A stretch of 64,000 nucleotides of DNA from Pseudomonas koreensis (GTDB lineage Bacteria; Pseudomonadota; Gammaproteobacteria; Pseudomonadales; Pseudomonadaceae): assembly GCF_025447595.1 (NCBI RefSeq), contig NZ_JAOEJU010000027.1:17710-81709 (forward strand), given 5' to 3'. Positions 33,927 through 40,704 of the stretch are shown here, one piece after another. A model generated the notes under the pieces. The model saw only the letters and a list, made by a program, of their open reading frames with translations, was not told the origin of the DNA and made no database searches. Each line of letters begins with the position of its first letter. Positions within the stretch are counted from its first letter, which is position 1. The position numbers and the translations under genes are program-made.

Positions 33927-34929
33927 GGAGGCGCTGTCCTCGTTCGAGGCCGTGCAAGCCCAACTGCAACAGCTCGACCCGCAAATGATCGAGATCGCCG
34001 GGCGCCTGCGCCGTCAGCCGCCGCAAGTGGCGATGACCGTTGCCCGTGGCAGCTCCGATCATGCGGCGAGCTACTTCGCTTACCTGACGATGCAGCAACT
34101 CGGCGTACCAGTGGCGTCGCTGCCGATGTCGGTGGTGACCATGCAGCAGGCGCCGTTGAAGGTCAGCGGTCAGGTTGCGTTCGCGTTCTCCCAATCGGGC
34201 CAGAGCCCGGATCTGGTCAACAGCCTGCGTCTGCTGCGCAAGCGCGGTGCCCTCAGCGTGTCGATGGTCAACGCCGCCGATTCGCCGCTGGAAGCTGCCT
34301 GTGAATTCAGCCTGCCATTGCTGGCCGGCACCGAAAGCAGCGTCGCCGCGACCAAGAGTTTCATCGCCACCCTCAGCGCCAGCGCCCGTCTGATCGCGCA
34401 CTGGAAAGAAGACAGCGAATTGCTGGAAGCGCACAACGCCCTGCCCGAAGGCCTGCGCGAAGCCGCGCAACAGGACTGGAGCCCGGCCATCGACGCCCTG
34501 CGCGATTGCGAACGGTTGATGGTGATCGGCCGTGGCGCCGGTTTCGCCATTGCCCAGGAAGCCGCACTGAAATTCAAGGAAACCTCGGCGATCCAGGCCG
34601 AAGCCTTCAGCAGCGCCGAAGTCCGTCACGGCCCGATGGCCCTGATCGACGAACACTACCCATTGCTGGTGTTCGCCCCGCGCGGTGCCGAACAGGCCGG
34701 CCTGCTGAGCCTGGCAGCCGAGATGCGCCAGCGTGGCGCCCGGGTGCTGCTGGCCGCGCCAGACGACGTCAGCGAACGCGACCTGACCCTGAGCCGTGCC
34801 GAGCATCCGGCCCTCGATCCGATCCTGGCGATCCAGAGTTTCTACGTGATGGCGGCCGGTCTGGCCGTGGCCCGTGGCATGGACCCGGATCAGCCGCGAC
34901 ACCTGAGCAAAGTCACCCGTACGCACTGA
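33907..34929 (+). CDS. SIS-domain glucosamine-6-phosphate deaminase (NagB-II type)
   Basis: A 340-residue protein with two SIS domains, the isomerase half of GlmS without the glutaminase half. Such proteins in nag operons (NagB-II) turn glucosamine-6-phosphate into fructose-6-phosphate and ammonia, replacing classical NagB, which is absent here. Sugar-phosphate loops: Val-Ala-Arg-Gly-Ser-Ser-Asp, Ser-Gln-Ser-Gly-Gln-Ser-Pro-Asp and Glu-Ser-Ser-Val-Ala-Ala-Thr-Lys; the GlmS-like Glu-Thr-Ser-Ala-Ile-Gln-Ala-Glu and Glu-Val-Arg-His-Gly-Pro follow. Start is TTG 33907 with GAAGGAG six bases before; ATG 33919 is the alternative. Activity is inferred from family and context. Confidence 0.88.
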   Translation: MTSKMLEEALSSFEAVQAQLQQLDPQMIEIAGRLRRQPPQVAMTVARGSSDHAASYFAYLTMQQLGVPVASLPMSVVTMQQAPLKVSGQVAFAFSQSGQSPDLVNSLRLLRKRGALSVSMVNAADSPLEAACEFSLPLLAGTESSVAATKSFIATLSASARLIAHWKEDSELLEAHNALPEGLREAAQQDWSPAIDALRDCERLMVIGRGAGFAIAQEAALKFKETSAIQAEAFSSAEVRHGPMALIDEHYPLLVFAPRGAEQAGLLSLAAEMRQRGARVLLAAPDDVSERDLTLSRAEHPALDPILAIQSFYVMAAGLAVARGMDPDQPRHLSKVTRTH

Positions 34930-34964
34930 GTCCGAACCGAACGTTTTCCTGATGAGACCGAGCC

Positions 34965-37478
34965 ATGCACAACAACAATAAAGAGCTGACTTTAAGCGCC
35001 CCGCTCAGCGGCCCGGTGCTCACGCTCGCCAAAGTCCCGGACGCGGTGTTCGCCAGCGGCGCGATGGGCGACGGCATTGCCATCGATCCGCTGAACGACA
35101 CCTTGTACTCGCCCTGCGCCGGGGTGGTGATCCACGTCGCCCGCACCGGCCACGCACTGACCGTGCGCGCCGACAACGGCGCCGAGCTGTTGCTGCACCT
35201 CGGTCTGGACACGGTGGAGTTGCAAGGCGAAGGGTTCTCGATGCTGGTCAAGGAAGGCGCGCGGGTCAGCAATGGCCAGCCGCTGCTGCGCTATGACCTG
35301 GACAAGGTCGGCCGCCAGTGCAAAAGCCTGGTCAGCCTGCTGATCCTGACCAACAGCCAGGATTTCCAGGCGCGCCCCATCACCCTGAAAACGGTGAAGG
35401 TGGGCGAACCGCTGCTGCACATCGTCGCTCGTCATACTGCCGCGGCGAACACAGAAGAACTCGGCGGCCCGAAAGTTCACGGTCACGTGCAGGTCGCCCA
35501 TCGCGGCGGGCTGCATGCACGCCCGGCGGCGTTGATCCGCCAGACGGCGCAAGGTTTCAAGAGCCAGTCACAGCTGCATTTCGCCGGCAAGTCGGCGTCG
35601 TGCAACAGCCTCATCGGTTTGATGGGCCTGGCGATTGGCGAGCAGGACGAAGTGCAGGTCAGTTGCCAGGGGCCGGACGCACAGGCTGCGTTGCAAGCCT
35701 TGCTCACCGCGTTGGCCACCGCCCTGCCCGAAGATCATCACGCTGCTGCACCGGTAGCCGCCACCCCACGCAACCGCCCGGCCGAGGCTGGCGTGTTGCA
35801 CGGTGTTTGCGCCGCACCGGGTCTGGTCGGCGGGCCGCTGTTTCGCTTGAACGCGATCAGCCTGCCGGCGGACAGCGGCAATCATCAGCCCGAGCAACAA
35901 TTGCAGATCCTCGACACCGCGCTGAACCAGGTTCGCAGCGAAATCGACGGCACCCTCGCCCAGGCGAAAAAACACCGTAATGCCGACGAAGAAGCCATCT
36001 TCGCCGCGCATCTGGCCTTGCTGGAAGACCCGGCACTGCTCGACGCCGCCCAGCAATCGATTGAAACCGGCACGGCGGCGACTCACGCCTGGAGCCAGTC
36101 CATCGACGCGCAATGCGAGGTGCTGCAAAACACCGGCAGCGCGCTGCTGGCCGAACGCGCCAACGATCTGCGCGACCTCAAGCAACGGGTGCTGCGCGCA
36201 CTGCTCGGCGAAGCCTGGCATTACGAAGTGCCAGCCGGCGCCATCGTCGCCGCCCACGAACTGACGCCGTCGGACCTGCTGCAACTGAGCGCGCAAGGTG
36301 TCGCCGGGTTGTGCATGGCCGAAGGTGGCGCGACTTCCCACGTGGCGATTCTGGCCCGGGGCAAAGGCCTGCCGTGCATGGTCGCACTGGGCTCGGCGCT
36401 GCTGGATCGAGCACAAGGCCAATCGGTGGTCCTCGACGCCGACGGTGGTCGCCTCGAACTGACGCCGAATGCCGAGCGTCTGGCCGAAGTCCGCCAGGCG
36501 CAGATCGACCGCCAACAACGGCGCGATGCCCAGCAGGCCCAGGCCCATCTGCCAGCCGAAACCCGCAATGGCGTGGCCATCGAAGTGGTCGCCAACGTCG
36601 CCTCCAGCCATGAAGCGGCGGACGCGTTTGCCAATGGCGCCGACGGCGTCGGCCTGTTGCGCACCGAGTTCCTGTTCGTCGATCGCCACACTGCGCCGGA
36701 CGTCGAAGAGCAACGCGCCGCCTATCAAGCCGTGATCGATGCCATGGGCGACAAGTCGGTGATCATCCGCACCATCGACGTCGGTGGCGACAAACAACTC
36801 GACTACCTGCCACTGCCCGTGGAAGCCAACCCGGTACTCGGCCTACGCGGCATTCGCCTGGCCCAGGCCCGCCCGGAAATCCTCGATCAGCAACTGCGTG
36901 CGCTACTGCAAGTCAGCCCGTTGCAGCGCTGCCGGATCCTGTTACCGATGGTCACCGAGGTCGACGAACTGCTGCACATCCGCCAGCGGGTCGATGCGCT
37001 GTGCCTGGAACTGGGCATCAATCAACGTCCGGAAATCGGCGTGATGATCGAAGTCCCGGCCGCCGCCCTGCAAGCCGAACAACTGGCCGAACACGCGGAC
37101 TTCCTGTCCATCGGCACCAACGACCTGTCGCAATACACCCTGGCCATGGACCGCGACCACGCCGGCCTCGCCGCACGGGTCGATGCCCTGCACCCGGCGC
37201 TGCTGCGCCTGATCGCCATGACCTGCGAAGGCGCGGCGGTGCATAAACGCTGGGTCGGCGTGTGCGGCGCCCTGGCTTCCGATCCGCTGGCGACGCCGGT
37301 GTTGATCGGCCTGGGCGTGACCGAACTGTCGGTGAGCCCGGTACAGATCGGCGAAATCAAGGATCGCGTGCGCCAGCTGCACGAAGCCGAATGCCAACGC
37401 CTCGCCCGGGATCTGCTCAAGCTGAGCAGCGCCGCCGCGGTGCGTCATGCCTGTCATCAACATTGGCCTCTGCGCTAA
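34965..37478 (+). CDS. nagF: Fused PTS protein EIIA-HPr-EI for GlcNAc
   Basis: An 837-residue cytoplasmic fusion providing the whole phosphate relay for GlcNAc uptake: EIIA of the glucose type (1-150, His78 in Leu-Leu-His-Leu-Gly-Leu-Asp-Thr-Val-Glu), HPr (about 168-255, His184 in Gly-Leu-His-Ala-Arg-Pro-Ala), and Enzyme I (about 275-830, His459 in Gly-Gly-Ala-Thr-Ser-His-Val-Ala and Cys767 in Gly-Val-Cys-Gly). Phosphate passes from PEP through EI, HPr and EIIA to NagE. Normal length for Pseudomonas. 35 bases after the deaminase gene, 23 before nagE. An AACAACAA run covers codons 3-5, a likely Hfq/Crc site. Confidence 0.94.
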   Translation: MHNNNKELTLSAPLSGPVLTLAKVPDAVFASGAMGDGIAIDPLNDTLYSPCAGVVIHVARTGHALTVRADNGAELLLHLGLDTVELQGEGFSMLVKEGARVSNGQPLLRYDLDKVGRQCKSLVSLLILTNSQDFQARPITLKTVKVGEPLLHIVARHTAAANTEELGGPKVHGHVQVAHRGGLHARPAALIRQTAQGFKSQSQLHFAGKSASCNSLIGLMGLAIGEQDEVQVSCQGPDAQAALQALLTALATALPEDHHAAAPVAATPRNRPAEAGVLHGVCAAPGLVGGPLFRLNAISLPADSGNHQPEQQLQILDTALNQVRSEIDGTLAQAKKHRNADEEAIFAAHLALLEDPALLDAAQQSIETGTAATHAWSQSIDAQCEVLQNTGSALLAERANDLRDLKQRVLRALLGEAWHYEVPAGAIVAAHELTPSDLLQLSAQGVAGLCMAEGGATSHVAILARGKGLPCMVALGSALLDRAQGQSVVLDADGGRLELTPNAERLAEVRQAQIDRQQRRDAQQAQAHLPAETRNGVAIEVVANVASSHEAADAFANGADGVGLLRTEFLFVDRHTAPDVEEQRAAYQAVIDAMGDKSVIIRTIDVGGDKQLDYLPLPVEANPVLGLRGIRLAQARPEILDQQLRALLQVSPLQRCRILLPMVTEVDELLHIRQRVDALCLELGINQRPEIGVMIEVPAAALQAEQLAEHADFLSIGTNDLSQYTLAMDRDHAGLAARVDALHPALLRLIAMTCEGAAVHKRWVGVCGALASDPLATPVLIGLGVTELSVSPVQIGEIKDRVRQLHEAECQRLARDLLKLSSAAAVRHACHQHWPLR
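34967..34982 (+). promoter_or_regulatory. Candidate Hfq/Crc A-rich site at the nagF start
   Basis: AACAACAA (34971-34978) fits the AANAANAA motif through which Hfq with Crc blocks translation in pseudomonads during catabolite repression. It lies two codons after the ATG, the usual position. Confidence 0.5.
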
Positions 37479-37494
37479 CAAAAACAACAAGGAC
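37477..37494 (+). promoter_or_regulatory. Candidate Hfq/Crc site over the nagE ribosome binding site
   Basis: AACAAAAACAACAA (37477-37490) contains two overlapping AANAANAA matches and runs directly into AAGGA, the likely ribosome binding site, 9 bases before the nagE ATG. Binding here would block initiation. Confidence 0.55.
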
Positions 37495-37501
37495 AAACGC
37501 C

Positions 37502-39220
37502 ATGTACCAACTCTTCATCGAAGGCCTGCAACGCCTCGGCCGGGCACTGATGCTGCCGATCGCGATCCTGCCGATCGCCGGCCTGCTGCTGCGCCTGGGC
37601 GACACCGACCTCCTGAACATCGCGATCATCCACGACGCCGGTCAGGTGATCTTCGCCAACCTGGCGATGATCTTCGCCATCGGCATCGCCGTCGGTTTCG
37701 CCCGTGACAACAACGGCACCGCCGGCCTCGCCGGTGTGATCGGTTACCTGGTGATGATCTCCACCCTCAAGGTGCTCGATGCGAGCATCAACATGGGTAT
37801 GCTCGCCGGTATCGTCAGCGGCCTGATGGCCGGCGCGCTGTACAACCGCTTTAAGGACATCAAGCTGCCGGAGTACCTGGCGTTCTTCGGCGGCCGGCGT
37901 TTTGTTCCCATCGTCACCGGTTTCAGCGCGGTCGGCCTGGGCGTGCTGTTCGGCTACATCTGGCCGCCGATCCAGCACGGCATCAACAGTTTCGGCACCT
38001 TGCTGATGGAAAGTGGCAGCTTCGGCGCCTTCGTCTTCGGCGTGTTCAACCGCCTGCTGATCGTCACCGGCCTGCACCACATCCTCAACAACATGGCGTG
38101 GTTCGTGTTTGGCAACTTCACCGACCCGACCACGGGCGCGCTGGTCACCGGCGACCTGTCCCGCTACTTCGCCGGCGACCCGAAAGGCGGCCAGTTCATG
38201 ACCGGCATGTTCCCGGTCATGATCTTCGGACTCCCCGCCGCCTGCCTGGCGATGTACCGCAACGCCCTGCCGGAGCGACGCAAAGTCATGGGCGGGATCT
38301 TCCTGTCGATGGCCCTGACCGCCTTCCTCACTGGCGTCACCGAGCCCATCGAATTCGCCTTCATGTTCCTCGCACCATTGCTGTTTCTGCTGCATGCGCT
38401 GCTGACCGGATTGTCGATGGCAATCACCAACGCACTGAACATCCACCTGGGCTTCACCTTCTCCGGCGGCTTCATCGACATGGTGCTGGGTTGGGGACGC
38501 TCGACCAACGGCTGGCTGGTGGTGCCAGTGGGCTTGGCGTATGCCGTCATCTACTACGCGGTGTTCGACTTCTGCATCCGCCGCTTCAACCTGAAAACCC
38601 CGGGCCGCGAAGACGTCGCCACCGCCGACAAAGCGGTCCTGACCGAAAACGAACGCGCCGGGGCTTACATCAAGGCACTTGGTGGTGCGGAGAATCTGGT
38701 TACGGTTGGCGCGTGCACTACGCGACTGCGACTGGAAATGGTCGATCGCAACAAAGCCTCCGATGCGGACTTGAAAGCACTGGGCGCGATGGCCGTGGTA
38801 CGTCCGGGCAAGGGGGGCAGTTTGCAGGTTGTTGTGGGGCCGATGGCCGACAGCATTGCCGACGAAATCCGCCTGGCAATGCCCGCATTGGGCCGAGCCG
38901 CAGCGACTACTTCTCCTGTCGCCGTCGTCGAAACCAGCGAACCCATCGCAGTCTCCACACCCCAGGCCCAACAATGGCTGACCGCCTTGGGCGGCAGCGA
39001 CAACGTGCTGCAACTCGACTGCATCGCCATGAGCCGGATCCGCCTGCAACTGGCCGATGGCAAGGCGCTGTCGGAAAGCCGATTGAAAGAGCTTGGATGT
39101 CTGGGTGTGAGCGCGCTGGAAGATGGCGTGTGGCACTTGCTGGTGGGCGAGCGGGCGCAGAGCTTGAGTGCGGCGCTGGAGGGGTTGGTTAATCGGAGTG
39201 AGGTGAGTGCCAAGGTCTGA
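37502..39220 (+). CDS. nagE: PTS N-acetylglucosamine transporter EIICB
   Basis: A 572-residue inner-membrane permease: EIIC (about 1-370, eight or more helices, with Gly-Leu-His-His-Ile-Leu-Asn-Asn and Gly-Val-Thr-Glu-Pro-Ile-Glu-Phe, the sugar-site motif), then EIIB (about 383-460, phosphorylated Cys405 in Gly-Ala-Cys-Thr-Thr-Arg-Leu-Arg). A second EIIB-like domain (about 488-565) has the same fold pattern (Leu-Gly-Gly-Ser-Asp-Asn-Val-Leu... Arg-Ile-Arg-Leu) but Ala509 where Cys should be, so it cannot carry phosphate. It imports GlcNAc as GlcNAc-6-phosphate. Last gene of the operon, followed by a terminator. Confidence 0.94.
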   Translation: MYQLFIEGLQRLGRALMLPIAILPIAGLLLRLGDTDLLNIAIIHDAGQVIFANLAMIFAIGIAVGFARDNNGTAGLAGVIGYLVMISTLKVLDASINMGMLAGIVSGLMAGALYNRFKDIKLPEYLAFFGGRRFVPIVTGFSAVGLGVLFGYIWPPIQHGINSFGTLLMESGSFGAFVFGVFNRLLIVTGLHHILNNMAWFVFGNFTDPTTGALVTGDLSRYFAGDPKGGQFMTGMFPVMIFGLPAACLAMYRNALPERRKVMGGIFLSMALTAFLTGVTEPIEFAFMFLAPLLFLLHALLTGLSMAITNALNIHLGFTFSGGFIDMVLGWGRSTNGWLVVPVGLAYAVIYYAVFDFCIRRFNLKTPGREDVATADKAVLTENERAGAYIKALGGAENLVTVGACTTRLRLEMVDRNKASDADLKALGAMAVVRPGKGGSLQVVVGPMADSIADEIRLAMPALGRAAATTSPVAVVETSEPIAVSTPQAQQWLTALGGSDNVLQLDCIAMSRIRLQLADGKALSESRLKELGCLGVSALEDGVWHLLVGERAQSLSAALEGLVNRSEVSAKV

Positions 39221-39253
39221 TGGTTGCCATCAAGTTTTGACTTGAAGCGATTA

Positions 39254-39291
39254 CAAACAGGAAACCCGGCCTAAGCCGGGTTTCCTGTTTA
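39254..39291 (+). terminator. Terminator of the nag operon
   Basis: A 16-bp perfect stem (AAACAGGAAACCCGGC and its complement) with a 4-base loop, 35 bases past nagE. The gene on the other side is convergent, so it probably serves both. Confidence 0.92.
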
Positions 39292-39303
39292 TGCGCATTA
39301 ACC

Positions 39304-39756
39304 TCAAGAGAGCTTTCCTCGCTGCTCTGCCTCGTAATGCCGGGTCTGTAATGGCATGAGAGTCTGAACTTTCAAACCCAGACTTTCTTTCAATCCCCAA
39401 GCGACAGCCAACTCGTCACGACGATTGCGTAAAGAAACCGCTTTTTGAGGCGTCACCTTCTGCTTGGGTGTTGAATGGGTAAAAAGCTCAAGCGCGTGAA
39501 GAGTTTCCATTACGCGGTTATCCGATACGCAAGCAAAACGAGTGAATCGCTCAAGCAGATAAGCCGCCCGACGGCGCTCGGTTTCATCGCAATGAAACGT
39601 GAGGAAGGTTTTGACCTCATTCTCAAGATTCGACTCTGAATACCAGACTTCTTTGGCCGCATTCACCAACGCTACGCCATCAGCCTGATCCAGAGGACTT
39701 CTGACCAAAGTGTCCAATGCGGATGAAAGGACGTGATCGTCAAATGACTTCAACAT
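39304..39756 (-). CDS. Hypothetical all-helical protein, low GC
   Basis: A 150-residue cytoplasmic protein with no family I recognise. Almost entirely helical by residue pattern, with a conserved-looking stretch Asp-Glu-Thr-Glu-Arg-Arg-Arg-Ala-Ala-Tyr-Leu-Leu-Glu-Arg-Phe-Thr-Arg-Phe-Ala and a basic middle part. GGAGG lies 6 bases before the ATG at 39756, an excellent site, so it is clearly expressed as a protein; the frame further upstream is not needed. The base composition is visibly lower in GC than neighbours and codon use is mixed, suggesting recent gain. It sits alone between the nag terminator and a cluster of dispersed repeats. Confidence 0.7.
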   Translation of the reverse strand: MLKSFDDHVLSSALDTLVRSPLDQADGVALVNAAKEVWYSESNLENEVKTFLTFHCDETERRRAAYLLERFTRFACVSDNRVMETLHALELFTHSTPKQKVTPQKAVSLRNRRDELAVAWGLKESLGLKVQTLMPLQTRHYEAEQRGKLS

Positions 39757-39913
39757 CTGATTCCTCCAGGTAGTCACTTCGTGCTGTTGTAAGTAGAGCT
39801 GACAGGCCATTTGAGACACCCCGACCACAATAGGACCGGGACTTCCGAGGGGCAACCTGAAAAGCCTATGGGAAGTCTCGGTAAATCCTCCACATCTTTA
39901 AACATTCGAAAAT

Positions 39914-39959
39914 GGAACGCGGAGCGTCCCGGGCGGCATTCCCACGCAAAACGTGGGAA
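39914..39959. repeat. Short dispersed palindromic element
   Basis: GGAACGCGGAGCGTCCC followed by GGGCGGCATTCCCACG and an imperfect TTCCCACG...CGTGGGAA palindrome. Copies of this sequence are, as I recall, scattered in intergenic regions of P. fluorescens-group genomes. Confidence 0.65.
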
Positions 39960-40067
39960 AGATCAAAAGGAGCCCGCATTCGCTTCCCGCTTCTCACCAC
40001 TCAACACAATGAGCGTTAGCTCGAGTAAAGCTTTTGACGTGCCGGCCCCATCGGAAGGCTGAGTGGA

Positions 40068-40285
40068 GGGATTTATCCGGGGGTGGGAGCGCAGCGACCG
40101 TGCGGCGCAGCCGCATGCATCGAGAGGAGGTGCAGCGAAGCAAACCGTAGGCGATGCCCCCGGATGAATCCCGGAACGAAGGAACACCGAGCCAAAGCGA
40201 GGTGCCGAACGCAGGGGCCCAGACCTTTGGTTACTTTGGGGCGTTTGCCAAAGTGACCCGCCGTAAGGGCGGAACCATAAGCCGC
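40068..40285. repeat. Long dispersed Pseudomonas intergenic repeat
   Basis: GGGATTTATCCGGGGG (40068-40083) and CCCCCGGATGAATCCC (40157-40172) are complements with one mismatch and bound a 105-base, GC-rich unit. It continues with GAACGAAGGAACACCGAGCC and a second palindrome (GGTTACTTTGG/CCAAAGTGACC, about 40229-40261) and CGCCGTAAGGGCGG. I recall near-identical runs in many fluorescens-group genomes, often misannotated as small proteins. No transposase inside. Confidence 0.7.
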
Positions 40286-40332
40286 CGCACCCGAAGAAAC
40301 GGATATTCACTCAACCCAAACCCCAAACAACA

Positions 40333-40365
40333 AAAAACCCGCTGAAATCACTCTCAGCGGGTTTC
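40333..40365 (-). terminator. Terminator downstream of the Nif3-like gene
   Basis: AAACCCGCTGA pairs with TCAGCGGGTTT around AATCACTC; A-run on the distal side reads as T-run on the minus strand. It lies 22 bases past the stop of the gene at 40388 and would end the purL transcript. Confidence 0.88.
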
Positions 40366-40387
40366 CCGTTTCAGCAGCCAAGGAAGA

Positions 40388-40699
40388 TCAAAAATCCTCC
40401 AACCGCCACACTTCATAAGCCGGCGTCTCGTAGGGATGGCTCAACTTAAGAGCCGCCACTACCGAGCGAATCAACTCATCGCCAACAACAAGCTCAACCT
40501 TCCACTCCTCGACCCGCTCAACCCGCCCCGCCTCACCGATGAACGGCTGACTGCCGTCCAGAGGCCGAAACTGACCAGATCCAAGCACCTGCCACGCACA
40601 GTGGTCATAATCACCGATCCGCCCACCACCGGCAGCGAACACAGCATCCTTGACCACCTCGACATGACTGTCGGGAACAAAAAAAGCGAGCTTGTACAC
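40388..40699 (-). CDS. Nif3/YqfO-like small protein
   Basis: A 103-residue protein matching the middle insert domain (PII-like, CutA-like fold) of Nif3/YqfO proteins: Tyr-Lys-Leu-Ala-Phe-Phe-Val-Pro-x-x-His, Ala-Gly-Gly-Gly-Arg-Ile-Gly-Asp-Tyr-Asp-His-Cys-Ala-Trp, Gln-Phe-Arg-Pro-Leu and His-Pro-Tyr-Glu-Thr-Pro-Ala-Tyr-Glu. The function is unknown, perhaps metal or effector sensing. Start is GTG 40699, five bases beyond the purL stop; ATG 40717 would overlap purL. Almost certainly co-transcribed with purL. Confidence 0.87.
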   Translation of the reverse strand: MYKLAFFVPDSHVEVVKDAVFAAGGGRIGDYDHCAWQVLGSGQFRPLDGSQPFIGEAGRVERVEEWKVELVVGDELIRSVVAALKLSHPYETPAYEVWRLEDF

Positions 40700-40704
40700 A
40701 GCGC

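Larger units (their letters stand above)
39757..40387. other. Gene-free repeat-bearing region
   Basis: About 630 bases with no credible gene. A frame of 115 codons (39963-40310, minus) lies in the repeat and has the unnatural Arg/Pro/Cys-rich composition of translated palindromes. Contents in order: a GGGACGCTCCGCG/GTGGGAA-type repeat (39914-39959), a longer palindromic unit (40068-40290) and a terminator (40333-40365). Confidence 0.75.

Noticed and set aside
37262..37501. Longer start for nagE inside nagF
   Set aside because: ATG 37502 has AAGGA upstream and starts exactly at the EIIC N-terminus; the extension is the out-of-frame end of nagF.
39963..40310. 115-codon minus-strand frame as a hypothetical protein
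   Set aside because: It lies in the dispersed palindromic repeat and has the Arg/Pro/Cys/Ser-rich look of translated repeats; no ribosome binding site.
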